64,000 nucleotides of DNA from contig NZ_CP063356.1 of assembly GCF_001866075.3 (NCBI RefSeq), forward strand, positions 186,001-250,000, given 5' to 3'. Below the pieces are notes generated by a model that saw only the letters and a list, made by a program, of their open reading frames with translations, did no database searches and was not told where the DNA came from. Source of the stretch: Anaerobacillus isosaccharinicus (GTDB lineage Bacteria > Bacillota > Bacilli > Bacillales > Anaerobacillaceae). The translations under genes and the position numbers were made by a program. Below, in pieces: positions 38,321-47,647 of this stretch (the stretch's first letter is position 1; each line of letters starts with the position of its first letter).

Positions 38321-39349
38321 CTATAATATTAACATCGCGTCTCCAAAGCTAAAAAAGCGGTATCTTTCTTTCACAGCTTCTTCATAAGCATGCAAAGTAT
38401 GCTCCCTACCTGCAAGGGCACTTACAAGCATAATAAGCGTTGACTTTGGTAAGTGAAAATTCGTAATTAATCCATTTATTGCTTTAAACTCAAAACCAGG
38501 ATAAATAAAAATGCTTGTCCAACCCGAGCTTTCCTTAAAAACTCCGTCATTGGCGTGGGCAATTGTCTCCAAGGTGCGCGTTGATGTTGTACCAACTGTT
38601 ACAATTTTTTTTCCTGACTTTTTCACACTATTTAGCGTTTCGGCGGTTTCTTCAGTCATTTGGTAAAATTCAGCATGCATCTGGTGCTCCTTTATATCAT
38701 CTACACTAACAGGACGAAATGTTCCTAGTCCCACATGTAAGGTAATGTAAACAATATGGATGCCTTTTGCTTTCATTGCCTCTAGTAGTGCCACTGTAAA
38801 ATGAAGACCTGCAGTCGGAGCTGCAGCAGAACCGCGATGTTTAGCAAAAACGGTCTGATAGCGTTCTTTATCTTCTAATTGTTCTGTTATGTATGGTGGC
38901 AATGGCATTTCACCAAGAGATTCTAGTATTTCGTGAAAAATCCCTTCATACTGGAACTCCATAATTCTTCCACCATGATCTAGCTCTTCTTTACAAATTC
39001 CTTTTAAACGGCCATCGCCAAATGATACAACTGTTCCTTTGCGAACTCGTTTTGCAGGCTTAACAAGAGTTTCCCACTCGTCATTTTCATTTTGTTTCAG
39101 TAGTAAGAATTCAATATTTGCACCTGTATCTTCTTTTGTCCCATACAGTCTTGCCGGTAATACTCGAGTATCGTTTAAGACAAGGCAATCTCCTTCAGTT
39201 AAAAAATCAATAACATCTGAAAATATGCGATGATTAATTCCACCTGTTTTTGAATCTAAAACTAAAAGTCTAGAAGCAGTTCGATCCTTTAATGGTGTTT
39301 GAGCAATGAGCTCTTCAGGTAAATAAAAATCAAAATCTTTAACTTCCAT
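38321..39349 (-). CDS. queA: S-adenosylmethionine:tRNA ribosyltransferase-isomerase
   Basis: The 342-residue protein opens [22 protein letters not shown], typical of QueA, and has [13 protein letters not shown] and [11 protein letters not shown]. It converts preQ1-tRNA to epoxyqueuosine using SAM. AAAGGTG precedes the ATG. The order ruvA-ruvB-queA-tgt-yajC is conserved in Bacillus, here with a DUF2905 gene added after ruvB. Confidence 0.97.
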   Translation of the reverse strand: MEVKDFDFYLPEELIAQTPLKDRTASRLLVLDSKTGGINHRIFSDVIDFLTEGDCLVLNDTRVLPARLYGTKEDTGANIEFLLLKQNENDEWETLVKPAKRVRKGTVVSFGDGRLKGICKEELDHGGRIMEFQYEGIFHEILESLGEMPLPPYITEQLEDKERYQTVFAKHRGSAAAPTAGLHFTVALLEAMKAKGIHIVYITLHVGLGTFRPVSVDDIKEHQMHAEFYQMTEETAETLNSVKKSGKKIVTVGTTSTRTLETIAHANDGVFKESSGWTSIFIYPGFEFKAINGLITNFHLPKSTLIMLVSALAGREHTLHAYEEAVKERYRFFSFGDAMLIL

Positions 39350-39373
39350 TTTTATATTTCACCTTTTTTCTAG

Positions 39374-39452
39374 TTATGAGTTTATAATTGAGAGTTGTTA
39401 AAAATAGTACTTCGTAGCAAAGTAATATGTAACTCACATCGCTCTCAACAAG
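39374..39452. repeat. Possible divergent member of the repeat family
   Basis: The left side reads TTATGAG, TTTATAA, TTGAGAG in rough 7-bp steps. GTTGAGAGC is recovered inverted on the right. The core has CTTCGTAGC. The resemblance is in plan, not sequence. Confidence 0.35.
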
Positions 39453-39494
39453 ATATAAGCATACATAAGCAAGATCGTCTTGACAAGTAAAAAT

Positions 39495-39713
39495 TTACCT
39501 CAAACGTCCAACTAAATATAGGATTAACGAGATCACAACACTTAAAACAATCGAAGTCACGATCGGGAAATAAAATGTTGTGTTGCCTTTTTTAAAGAAG
39601 ATGTCCCCTGGTAATTTCCCAATCGGAAAAAACCTCCCAACTACCTGCCATAAAATACCTAAAACTATTAAGATAACTCCTACAGTAATAAGTAATTTTG
39701 GTATGTTCGTCAT
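39495..39713 (-). CDS. DUF2905 membrane protein
   Basis: The 72-residue protein has two membrane segments (about 8-26 and 51-69) around the signature GRFFPIGKLPGDIFFKKGNTTFYFP. This is the DUF2905 family found in many Gram-positives near ruvAB. Function is unknown. Its ATG (39711-39713) shares one base with the ruvB stop (TAATG), so the genes are translationally coupled. Confidence 0.85.
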   Translation of the reverse strand: MTNIPKLLITVGVILIVLGILWQVVGRFFPIGKLPGDIFFKKGNTTFYFPIVTSIVLSVVISLILYLVGRLR

Positions 39714-40714
39714 TATTTTGGAACCTCCATTTGAAAATGTTCGTACACTTTATACGTTACCATTCTCCCCCTAGGAGTACGTTGTATAAACCCAATCTGT
39801 AATAAATAAGGTTCATAAACATCTTCAATCGTATGTGATTCCTCTCCAATTGTAGCAGCTATTGTATCAAGACCAACAGGACCACCACGAAATTTCTCAA
39901 TAATCCCTTTCAGTAGCTTATGATCAATATGGTCTAAACCAAGAGGGTCTACTTGTAGTCTTTCTAAAGCATTCACTGCTAATTCCAAATCTATAAAACC
40001 TGTTCCTTGAACTTGAGCGAAATCCCGAACTCTTCTAAGTAAACGATTGGCAATACGAGGAGTTCCCCTTGAGCGCCTCGCGATTTCGATACTTGCTTGG
40101 TCCTCAATTTCCACTTGATAAACTTCTGCTGTTCTTAATACAATTTTCCTTAATTCTTCATTTGTATAATAGTCTAATCGGGATAAAACACCAAAACGAT
40201 CTCGTAAAGGGGAAGATAAAAGACCAGCTCTTGTCGTTGCCCCTACTAGTGTAAAGGGTGGTAAATCAAGACGAACAGACCGAGCTGTAGGGCCCTTCCC
40301 AATGACAATATCTAAACAAAAATCTTCCATTGCAGGATAAAGCACTTCTTCCACGACACGATTTAAGCGATGTATTTCATCAATAAATAAAACATCCCCA
40401 GGTTCTAAAGCGGTTAATATCGCTGCTAGATCACCAGGCCTTTCAATGGCCGGCCCTGAAGTTGTCCTTATTTGAACATTCATTTCATGAGCGATAATTG
40501 TTGCCAGCGTTGTCTTTCCTAAGCCAGGAGGTCCATACAATAACACATGGTCTAATGCTTCATTTCTAATTTTCGCTGCTTCAATAAATACTTGTAAGTT
40601 ATTTTTAACTTTTTCTTGCCCAATATATTGAGTAAGTAATTGAGGCCGTAATTGATTTTCGAGAGTTTCTTCCTCTTGTTGCACCTCAGCTGAAACCATT
40701 CTTTCTTCCATCAT
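39713..40714 (-). CDS. ruvB: Holliday junction branch migration ATPase RuvB
   Basis: The 333 residues have Walker [10 protein letters not shown] (about 61-69), Walker [10 protein letters not shown] (about 109-117), [10 protein letters not shown], and the C-terminal winged helix with [12 protein letters not shown] and [10 protein letters not shown]. RuvAB moves Holliday junctions. GAGGAGG precedes the ATG. It is 27 bases after ruvA. Confidence 0.97.
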   Translation of the reverse strand: MMEERMVSAEVQQEEETLENQLRPQLLTQYIGQEKVKNNLQVFIEAAKIRNEALDHVLLYGPPGLGKTTLATIIAHEMNVQIRTTSGPAIERPGDLAAILTALEPGDVLFIDEIHRLNRVVEEVLYPAMEDFCLDIVIGKGPTARSVRLDLPPFTLVGATTRAGLLSSPLRDRFGVLSRLDYYTNEELRKIVLRTAEVYQVEIEDQASIEIARRSRGTPRIANRLLRRVRDFAQVQGTGFIDLELAVNALERLQVDPLGLDHIDHKLLKGIIEKFRGGPVGLDTIAATIGEESHTIEDVYEPYLLQIGFIQRTPRGRMVTYKVYEHFQMEVPK

Positions 40715-40742
40715 ATAACCTCCTCGGAAAAAGCAACTGATA

Positions 40743-41351
40743 CTATATAGTTAAAAGCAGTTGCAATGCTTTCTTAATATATTGATCTGTAGACAATTGT
40801 TCTTCGGCAAGCTTCGGAGCAATTTTCTTAATTTCCCTTTCAACATATCCTAATGCTTGTAATGCTTCTATGGCATCTTCTAATTCTCGCGGGTACCTAG
40901 CTTTTTGTTCGTTCTTAAGCTCATAAACTGAACCAACTAAACTTGGCATGAAATCCTCTAATTTCCCCTTTAAATCTAAAATCATTTGGCGTGCCGTTTT
41001 TTTACCAACACCAGGGAACTTCGTTAAAAACGCTTCATTTTCTTCTTCTATGGCATTAACGACTTGCTGTGGTTGCCCTGAGGCTAAAATAGCTAGCGCA
41101 CCTTTTGGACCAATTCCAGAAACATTTAATAATTTTTCGAATAACGCCCGTTCATCTCTTGAACGGAATCCAAAAAGCTTGATAGCATCTTCTCGAACAT
41201 ATTGATATGTATAAACAGTAATTGCACTGCCCTCGTCTACTTTGTAAATAAACGGATTTGCACAGTAAATTTGATAGCCTACTCCATTCACATCAATAAC
41301 AATATATTGTGTATCTATATAATTTACAGTTCCTTTTACAAATTCAATCAA
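40743..41351 (-). CDS. ruvA: Holliday junction DNA-binding protein RuvA
   Basis: The 202-residue protein has an N-terminal OB-fold ([23 protein letters not shown]), two helix-hairpin-helix motifs ([13 protein letters not shown], about 73-85; [13 protein letters not shown], about 107-119) and the C-terminal domain III binding RuvB. The start is TTG 41349-41351 with GAGAGG upstream. It is the first gene of the ruvA-ruvB group. Confidence 0.97.
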   Translation of the reverse strand: MIEFVKGTVNYIDTQYIVIDVNGVGYQIYCANPFIYKVDEGSAITVYTYQYVREDAIKLFGFRSRDERALFEKLLNVSGIGPKGALAILASGQPQQVVNAIEEENEAFLTKFPGVGKKTARQMILDLKGKLEDFMPSLVGSVYELKNEQKARYPRELEDAIEALQALGYVEREIKKIAPKLAEEQLSTDQYIKKALQLLLTI

Positions 41352-41456
41352 TTAGTACCTCTCCTATCTATAAAGCCGAACATTTATTTCTATTTTTCAT
41401 TTTACCATAAATGTTAGTAGGAACAACCTTCAAAAAAGAGTAGAACAAAACGAAAA

Positions 41457-41567
41457 TAGAGGGTGACTCATAAATGTCTGTTCACCTCAAGTTAAATCTA
41501 TACACATAGAGAAATCATTCTCATTGTTTATATAGCCCTTGAGGTAAAGACTTTGAGTCACCCTCTT
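41457..41567. repeat. Long nested inverted repeat between ruvA and bofC
   Basis: AGAGGGTGACTCA (from 41458) pairs with TGAGTCACCCTCT near 41554-41566. Inside it ACCTCAAG (41484-41491) pairs with CTTGAGGT (41538-41545). Further inside, GAGAA and TTCTC flank ATCA. The whole could fold as one stem of about 110 bases. It starts 8 bases after the bofC stop and may act as its terminator. Confidence 0.75.
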
Positions 41568-41574
41568 AATTTAA

Positions 41575-42195
41575 TTACATTTCATGTCTTGCATATTTCT
41601 TGTACATCTTTAGTACTTCTTCATAACGGTCTCTAGAAATTACAGGAATACCTTTCTCTAATTCCTGTTGTTGGTGACTTTTCAGCTTTTTCATATTAAT
41701 TTGAAAAAATGACTGAATTACCTTTTCCTCCGAAGGTTTTCCCTCGTAAATATTTAGCGTACCTTCTTGTGAGATTCCAAAATAGCCGTTAATTTTTAAT
41801 AAAGGAGATATGTCATCAACTCTTTGTTGAAATACAACTTGAGCCTCATCTTGATCGATTAAATCCCACTCAGCATATTCTGCCCAAAAGTCTTCCATTG
41901 ATAAAATCGTTTCTTCAACAATTTCCTCACTAATTTCACCATCTAGGTAAATCCTAGCAAGAATAACCCGTACTGTTTTTGGATCAACAACTTGCACTGT
42001 TGCCGTTACTGGTGCTGCAATTACAATTTGGCCTTTATTTATACTTTCTCGCATTAAAGAATTATCTAGAGAAGTTGCCATTTTATAAGATTGCTGTGGC
42101 TGAATATATATACCAACACTAAATAACAATATTAAGAGTGCAAATAATCCCATTAGCTTTACTTTTAAATTTTTCTTTACTAAATTTTTAGCCAT
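41575..42195 (-). CDS. bofC: BofC, intercompartmental signalling sporulation protein
   Basis: The protein (206 residues from the chosen ATG) has an N-terminal signal or membrane segment (about 12-32) and the BofC core: LSMEDFWAEYAEWDLIDQDE, VVFQQRVDDISPLLKINGYFG and KVIQSFFQINMKKLKSHQQ. BofC inhibits SpoIVB signalling in pro-sigma-K processing (family knowledge). I choose ATG 42193-42195; GGTGGTGG lies just upstream. It lies before ruvAB as in B. subtilis. Confidence 0.92.
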   Translation of the reverse strand: MAKNLVKKNLKVKLMGLFALLILLFSVGIYIQPQQSYKMATSLDNSLMRESINKGQIVIAAPVTATVQVVDPKTVRVILARIYLDGEISEEIVEETILSMEDFWAEYAEWDLIDQDEAQVVFQQRVDDISPLLKINGYFGISQEGTLNIYEGKPSEEKVIQSFFQINMKKLKSHQQQELEKGIPVISRDRYEEVLKMYKKYARHEM

Positions 42196-42336
42196 TATAA
42201 CCACCACCATTACTTGAAATTACTTTTAAATATTAACTAAACCAACATAAAAAGCCTTTATAAATGGCTATTGTTATTATCGCCAAACATAAAGACATTT
42301 ATCCGTTTGTAGAAAATTTCAGACCTTAAAACGACA

Positions 42337-42360
42337 AAGAGGCTAGCCATCTAGCCTCTT
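42337..42360. terminator. Terminator of the glycine-rich lipoprotein gene
   Basis: AAGAGGCTAG and CTAGCCTCTT pair around CCAT. On the - strand the stem is followed by TTGTCGTTTT. Confidence 0.8.
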
Positions 42361-42389
42361 ATGCCATATTTACTTAACTTTAATTTTAA

Positions 42390-43997
42390 TTACCGCGAAC
42401 GTTGAAACGGGCGTTGAATTGCTCTACCAAAGTCATGGAACATATCATTGATTGTTGCTCCAACTTCCTCGAACGGTTCACCTGCACGAAGTCGATCATC
42501 TGCTGAACGAATTTGATTGTATTGATCTCTTTCAGTCACAATAATCACTTCTCTATCGCCATCCATGCCTCTAAGTCTTTGACGAATATCTTGTTCAACT
42601 CGTTGAGCATTTTGACGGTCAGCATCAACACCAATTAACACCCTGTTGTCATGTAAAATAACACGTGAATCTCTTACATTTTCAAGGTCAGCAAGACGTG
42701 TTGTATAACCTTGAGCAGTTGTTGCATCATAACCATCTGGATATGCAAATTCACTCATTCCAGTTCCAGGAACTACACGATCACCTGCGCGACCATTTGC
42801 TCCTTCACGATTACCAAATGTACCCATTTGTCCACCTTGACCCATGTGGCCTCTACCTTGGCCCATTTGTCCACCTTGACCCATGTGGCCTCTACCTTGG
42901 CCCATTTGTCCACCTTGACCCCTGCCCTGGCCCATGTTTGTACCTAAACCACCGATTCCAGTTCCAGCTCCGGCTCTACCAGTACGTTCTCTTAAAATGC
43001 CACGATCATCAACATAACCTGGTCGGTTACCGACAATCCCAGCACCTCGTTGATCACCAGTACCGAAAGCTTGTCCCCTACCGGTTCCTCTCATTCCTGC
43101 ATTTCCATGCATTCCTAAGCCAGTATCCATTCCACGTGTTCCACCATGATAGCCTGTCTCACCTTGCCATCCTGGATTAGCCGCAATACCGTGACCAGTG
43201 GTACCACCTCTACCTGCTGCAGTTCCAAAACCACCTGTTGCTCCGCCAGCACCCTGGCCTGTCATACCTGCTCCTGTAGTTCCGCCACCAGTGCCGAACA
43301 TCCCTGTACCTTGCCCTGTACCTGTAGCTCCGCCTCCAGTACCGAACATCCCTGTACCTTGCCCTGTACCTGTAGCTCCGCCTCCAGTACCGAACATCCC
43401 TGTACCTTGCCCTGTACCTGTAGCTCCGCCTCCAGTACCGAACATCCCTGTACCTTGTCCTGCTCCTGTTGCTCCGCCTCCAGTACCGAACATCCCTGCA
43501 CCTTGTCCTGCTCCTGTTGCTCCGCCTCTAGTGCCAAACATCCCTGTACCTTGTCCTGCTCCTGTAGCTCCGCCTCTAGCACCGAACTTTCCTGTACCTT
43601 GTCCTGCTCCTGTTGCTCCGCCTCTAGTGCCAAACATCCCTGTACCTTGTCCTGCTCCTGTAGCTCCGCCTCTAGTGCCAAGCATCCCTTTACCTTGCCC
43701 TGTAGTACCAGCACTTCCTGCTCTTTCACCGGCTAAACCTGTAGCTGGCTGCCTAGCATCTCTCCCAAAGCCTCTTGCTCCTCGACGGTCATCACGTGTA
43801 AACATATCGGTAATTGGACCTTCACCTGCACGTTGACCTGTTATACCTGTATCTTGACGTTGATCAGTGGTGTGATACCCAAAACCACGTTGATCTGCGC
43901 CACCTTGTCCAGTAGTACCTTGTTGATCAACTCCACAACCAACTAAACCACCTAATAAAAGTGTTGCTGCTGATAAAGTAATTGCAATTTTTTTCAT
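42390..43997 (-). CDS. YhcN/YlaJ-family sporulation lipoprotein with glycine-rich repeats
   Basis: The 535-residue protein starts MKKIAITLSAATLLLGGLVGC, a lipoprotein signal with lipobox LVGC. About 400 glycine-rich residues follow, including nine 16-residue units of the type MFGTGGGATGTGQGTG and short MGQGRGHMGQGGQ repeats. The last 120 residues form a YhcN/YlaJ domain (GYTTRLADLENVRDSRVILHDNRVLIGV). B. subtilis has the spore-cortex protein CoxA (YrbB), of the same family, in this place. I choose ATG 43995-43997, with AAAGGAGG upstream. The repeat region is far longer than in known relatives. Confidence 0.88.
   Translation of the reverse strand: MKKIAITLSAATLLLGGLVGCGVDQQGTTGQGGADQRGFGYHTTDQRQDTGITGQRAGEGPITDMFTRDDRRGARGFGRDARQPATGLAGERAGSAGTTGQGKGMLGTRGGATGAGQGTGMFGTRGGATGAGQGTGKFGARGGATGAGQGTGMFGTRGGATGAGQGAGMFGTGGGATGAGQGTGMFGTGGGATGTGQGTGMFGTGGGATGTGQGTGMFGTGGGATGTGQGTGMFGTGGGTTGAGMTGQGAGGATGGFGTAAGRGGTTGHGIAANPGWQGETGYHGGTRGMDTGLGMHGNAGMRGTGRGQAFGTGDQRGAGIVGNRPGYVDDRGILRERTGRAGAGTGIGGLGTNMGQGRGQGGQMGQGRGHMGQGGQMGQGRGHMGQGGQMGTFGNREGANGRAGDRVVPGTGMSEFAYPDGYDATTAQGYTTRLADLENVRDSRVILHDNRVLIGVDADRQNAQRVEQDIRQRLRGMDGDREVIIVTERDQYNQIRSADDRLRAGEPFEEVGATINDMFHDFGRAIQRPFQRSR
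42821..42930. repeat. 39-bp tandem repeat in the glycine-rich gene
   Basis: A 39-bp unit encoding MGQGRGHMGQGGQ occurs a little over two times, with nearly identical DNA. Confidence 0.8.
43262..43690. repeat. 48-bp minisatellite in the glycine-rich gene
   Basis: A 48-bp unit occurs about nine times, encoding 16 residues each. Three neighbouring units near 43310-43460 look identical in DNA, which suggests recent expansion. The unit is a multiple of three, so copy-number change keeps the frame. Confidence 0.9.
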
Positions 43998-44090
43998 TGG
44001 TTTAATTCCTCCTTTCACAATTAATTTGTCATTCTTCCTTACAAATTAATCTGTTATATCTAGGAAGTAAGGGGGAATTTTGTGTAAACG

Positions 44091-44119
44091 AAAAGCCAAC
44101 CCATTTTAGGTTGGCTTTC
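44091..44119. terminator. Terminator of safA
   Basis: AAAGCCAACC and GGTTGGCTTT pair. On the - strand TTTTCGTTT follows. Confidence 0.85.
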
Positions 44120-44136
44120 TATCCTTAGACTTAATC

Positions 44137-45219
44137 TTAATCTTCTTCTTCTTCATCTTCATATTGGAACTGTTTTCTGTCATATGGATTAAATTGTTGA
44201 GGAAATGGTTGTTGTTGATAACCCCAAGGTTGTACTTGTGGCATCATTGGTTGTTGCATCATTGGTTGTTGCATTGTAATGTCCCCGTACCCTTGGAAAT
44301 TAGGTGCACCCCAATATTGGCTCTGTGGAACTTGCATGGGTGGTACTTGCACTGAACCACTTGGTGCTGTCGGTGGCATACCTTCATCATCAAAGTCCAT
44401 ATCTACGGGTGGAGCCATTCCGAATTGAGCTTGTTGAGGATAATACGGCATCTGCTGTGGTGCTGGTTGGTAAGGCATTTGTGGTGCCATTTGGCCAAAA
44501 CCTGGCATCGGAGCCGTTGGGTAACCACCCATTTGAGTCCCCATTGGTGCTTGATATCCATATGGTACGGCTGGAACCATGCCTGGATATTGAGGGTACC
44601 CTTGAGGAACCATTGGCGCACAACCTGGCATAATTCCTGTTACCGGATAACACTGTTGTTGCATTGGGAAACTAGGTGGCGGAGCCATTGGTGCAGGTTT
44701 AACCATTGGTTTTGCTGGTGGTTTTGGTAGCTCCTTTTTTGGTGGCATTGGTTTCGGCATTTCCATCTTTGGTAATTCTTTCATTTCAGGTAATTTTGGT
44801 GGTGCTGGCATCGGAATTGGGACTGGTTTTGCTGGCATCGGTTTGTATACATTAAAGTTCATATTCATATGATGAAGATGTTGTTCTTGTGTCATTTGAT
44901 GTTGAATTGGTTGTACTGGCAGTGCAGGTGGTGGCGGTGGTACTGGTGCCGGCATTTTCACTTCTTCTTTTGGCGGTGTAACCACTACTTCTTGTTTAGG
45001 CACTTCTTTCGGTTGAGGTGCCACTATCAGTTGTTCCTTTTTTGCAACCTGCTTTTTAACAGGAACCCCACCAGTTGGAATTTTTATTTTCATACCTGGC
45101 ATAATGACATCCGGATTACTTAAATGACTATTAACCTGTTTAAGTTCTTCAAAATCAACATCGTACTTTTTTGATAACTTCCACAATGTGTCTCCTTGCT
45201 GAACAATATGAATTTTCAC
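44137..45219 (-). CDS. safA: SafA-like spore coat morphogenetic protein
   Basis: The 360-residue protein has an N-terminal LysM domain (HIVQQGDTLWKLSKKYDVDFEELKQVNSHL, with PDVIMPGMKIKIP), then a proline-, methionine- and glutamine-rich low-complexity part and an acidic tail (YEDEEEED). SafA builds the inner spore coat on the cortex (family knowledge). The middle is divergent, as usual for SafA. It is next to nadA as in B. subtilis. The start is GTG 45217-45219 with GGGAGGG 9 bases upstream. Confidence 0.88.
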   Translation of the reverse strand: MKIHIVQQGDTLWKLSKKYDVDFEELKQVNSHLSNPDVIMPGMKIKIPTGGVPVKKQVAKKEQLIVAPQPKEVPKQEVVVTPPKEEVKMPAPVPPPPPALPVQPIQHQMTQEQHLHHMNMNFNVYKPMPAKPVPIPMPAPPKLPEMKELPKMEMPKPMPPKKELPKPPAKPMVKPAPMAPPPSFPMQQQCYPVTGIMPGCAPMVPQGYPQYPGMVPAVPYGYQAPMGTQMGGYPTAPMPGFGQMAPQMPYQPAPQQMPYYPQQAQFGMAPPVDMDFDDEGMPPTAPSGSVQVPPMQVPQSQYWGAPNFQGYGDITMQQPMMQQPMMPQVQPWGYQQQPFPQQFNPYDRKQFQYEDEEEED

Positions 45220-45498
45220 GTCATATTTCCCTCCCTAAGCTAATCTCCAGCAAAAGCATATATTTTTTGTTACATGCCGCCGTTCAATATGGCCTTCAGC
45301 ACAATTTATGCCGTAAGGGTAGGAGATATAACCAAACTCTTTGATTTCTAAAAAATTGGTATAAGCCTTTATACCTTTTTGTAACGGACAGAAAAAGAAA
45401 AATCTTCTATATGTATAATATTCAAAACTCTAGCACTCAGTTCCACTCCACTGTTATTTCTCGTTTGTTCATTCTAGTTATTAGAATTCAATATTTTA
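45220..45498. other. Non-coding gap upstream of safA
   Basis: Apart from the safA ribosome site I see no gene or RNA motif here. It should contain the safA promoter, probably for a mother-cell sigma factor, but I cannot place it with confidence. Confidence 0.4.
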
Positions 45499-45550
45499 CA
45501 AAAAAAGATAACCCAGCCAATCCAAATTCAAGATTGGTGAGTTACCTTTT
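45499..45550. terminator. Terminator of nadA
   Basis: On the - strand GGTAAC..CCAATC pairs with GATTGG..GGTTA with small bulges, followed by seven T. Confidence 0.85.
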
Positions 45551-45552
45551 GA

Positions 45553-46656
45553 TTAAGCTCTTTCAAGCATTCGATTAACAGCTACTACGGCATCTCGAGT
45601 AATATCTTTATCAACACTGATTTGATTAATTGGTGATTTCTTCTCTATGCTTTCTAAAGACCATAGTAAATGGGGAAGATCAATGCGGTTCATAGTTAAA
45701 CATGGACACATATTTGGATTTAAAGATAAAACTTTTTTGTCAAAATGAACTTGGGCAAGTCTTTTCACTAAGTTCATTTCTGTTCCAATTGCCCAGATAC
45801 TATTAGGTTCTGCTGCTTCAAGCTTATCAATAATATAGTTTGTTGAACCAGCTAAATCTGCTAATTGAACCACTTCATGACTACATTCAGGATGAACAAT
45901 GATATTTATGTCTGGGTAATCTTTTCTCATTTGTTCTACATTTTCAACAGTAAACTTCTCATGAACAGAACAATAGCCTTTCCATAAAATTACCTTTATT
46001 TTATTAATGTCTCCATCATATTCTACCTGCTCGCTTTCAGGGTCCCATACAGCCATCGCTTCTAGTGGGATACCTAAATCATAAGCCGTATTCCTACCTA
46101 AATGTTGATCTGGCAGGAAGAAAATACGTTCTTTTTGTGTTAAAGCCCATTTCACCATTTTTTTTGCATTAGAAGATGTAACGGTAGCACCTTCATGCCT
46201 TCCACAGAAAGCCTTAATTGCAGCAGTACTATTTACGTAAGTTAATGGTAGCATTGTATCCCCAAATAGCTCTTGTAGCTTTACCCAAGAACTTTCAGTT
46301 TGTTCGATACTAGCCATATCAGCCATTGAACAACCTGCTCTCATATCAGGCAATAATACTTTTTGATTTTCATTTGTTAATATATCAGCTGTTTCAGCCA
46401 TAAAATGAACACCACAAAAAACAATGTATTCTGCTAGGTTATTATTTGCTGAAAGTTGTGCAAGCTTTAAGGAATCACCAATATCATCCGCAAATTGAAT
46501 GACTTCATCCTTTTGGTAATGATGACCAGGAATATACAAACGAGTACCGAACTTCTCTTTAATTTCTCTAATTCTAGTTTCCATTTCTTCCACTGACATT
46601 GTCTTATAACGATCCGGTAACATAACCTCTTCATTCATCATCTCTAAAATACTCAT
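45553..46656 (-). CDS. nadA: Quinolinate synthase NadA
   Basis: The 367-residue protein is a quinolinate synthase. Cysteines likely to bind the 4Fe-4S cluster lie in [16 protein letters not shown] and [10 protein letters not shown]. It condenses iminoaspartate (from NadB) with dihydroxyacetone phosphate. It is the last gene of nadBCA. AAGGGGTT precedes the ATG. A repeat with a different heptad separates it from nadC. Confidence 0.96.
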   Translation of the reverse strand: MSILEMMNEEVMLPDRYKTMSVEEMETRIREIKEKFGTRLYIPGHHYQKDEVIQFADDIGDSLKLAQLSANNNLAEYIVFCGVHFMAETADILTNENQKVLLPDMRAGCSMADMASIEQTESSWVKLQELFGDTMLPLTYVNSTAAIKAFCGRHEGATVTSSNAKKMVKWALTQKERIFFLPDQHLGRNTAYDLGIPLEAMAVWDPESEQVEYDGDINKIKVILWKGYCSVHEKFTVENVEQMRKDYPDINIIVHPECSHEVVQLADLAGSTNYIIDKLEAAEPNSIWAIGTEMNLVKRLAQVHFDKKVLSLNPNMCPCLTMNRIDLPHLLWSLESIEKKSPINQISVDKDITRDAVVAVNRMLERA

Positions 46657-46671
46657 TTAAACAACCCCTTT

Positions 46672-46787
46672 TTAGAATTATGAATTGTGAATTGTGAATT
46701 ATGAAATTATAACCTTAGACCTACCTTTGAGTGCTCATGGTTTAGCCTTTCATTCATAATTAATAATTAATAATTCAAAATTAGATT
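46672..46787. repeat. Heptad-arm inverted repeat, variant family (nadC/nadA gap)
   Basis: The left arm reads TGAATTG, TGAATTG, TGAATTA, TGAAATT. The right arm reads TAATTAA, TAATTAA, TAATTCA after ATTCA. The 7-bp plan is the same as in the other loci, but the heptad is different and the core lacks GCTTCGAAGC. It lies inside the nadBCA operon. Confidence 0.75.
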
Positions 46788-47621
46788 TTAGACTTCAACA
46801 TTAAAACTAATATCTAACGCCTTTGCTGAATGTGTTAAAAAACCTAAGGAAATGTAGTCTACTTCTGTAAAGGCATAGCTTGCAACATTATCTAGTGTTA
46901 TTCCACCTGAAGCTTCGGTAATGATCCCGTCTGGAACTAGCTCCTTAAATTGAATAATTTCTTCCGGAGTACGATTATCAAACATGATAATGTCTGCCTT
47001 AGCTTTAACCGCTTCGATGACATCTTCTTTAGACTCAGTTTCTACTTCAATTTTTACGGTGTGACCTAACTTCTCTCTTACTTTCTTCACCGCTTCTTCA
47101 ATCCCGCCTGAGGCTGCAATATGATTATCTTTTATCATCACTGCATCGTAAAGACCAAAACGGTGATTATAGCCACCACCACATGTAACCGCATATTTTT
47201 CTAACATTCTTAAGCCTGGTGTCGTTTTCCGTGTATCACAGATTTTCGTGTGATTACTATTCGCATTCACTACAGCCTTGTTTGTAATTGTAGCAATCCC
47301 ACTCATTCTTTGAATTAAGTTTAAAATCACTCTCTCACCTGTTAACAAGTGAATAACAGGACCTTCTACGGTAGCGATTTTATCGCCTTTTATTACTTCT
47401 GCACCATCATTTAAATGAAAGTCTATCGATATTCTCTCGTTTAGTAATGTAAAACCTTGTTTAATAACATCTACGCCACAGAAAATACCATCATCTTTTG
47501 CAACAAAGACTCCATAACCAAAATCCTGTTCTGTAAAAATAGATTCGCTCGTTAAATCCCCAAAACCAAGATCTTCTTCAAAAAACTCTTCTAGCATTGT
47601 CTTTAACTTTAACTTATTCAT
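46788..47621 (-). CDS. nadC: Quinolinate phosphoribosyltransferase (carboxylating)
   Basis: The 277-residue protein has RMSGIATIT, DTRKTTPGLR and KYAVTCGGGYNHR, the QPRTase signature region (about 105-155), and VETESKEDV and SGGITLDNV near the C-terminus. It makes nicotinate mononucleotide from quinolinate and PRPP. It lies 26 bases after nadB with GGAG before its ATG. Confidence 0.97.
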   Translation of the reverse strand: MNKLKLKTMLEEFFEEDLGFGDLTSESIFTEQDFGYGVFVAKDDGIFCGVDVIKQGFTLLNERISIDFHLNDGAEVIKGDKIATVEGPVIHLLTGERVILNLIQRMSGIATITNKAVVNANSNHTKICDTRKTTPGLRMLEKYAVTCGGGYNHRFGLYDAVMIKDNHIAASGGIEEAVKKVREKLGHTVKIEVETESKEDVIEAVKAKADIIMFDNRTPEEIIQFKELVPDGIITEASGGITLDNVASYAFTEVDYISLGFLTHSAKALDISFNVEV

Positions 47622-47647
47622 GAAATAGACAACTCCTTTGGTAGACT

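Noticed and set aside
41500-41530. Fur-box-like sequence GAGAAATCATTCTC
   Set aside because: It is the innermost stem of a larger inverted repeat and is not upstream of any iron gene.
43146-43836. Long open frames on the + strand opposite the glycine-rich gene
   Set aside because: They are by-products of a 48-bp repeat that is a multiple of three, encode Cys/Ser- or Pro-rich repeats, and have no ribosome site.
44304-45123. Open frames on the + strand opposite safA
   Set aside because: They are due to biased Pro/Gln/Met codons of safA and have no start signals.
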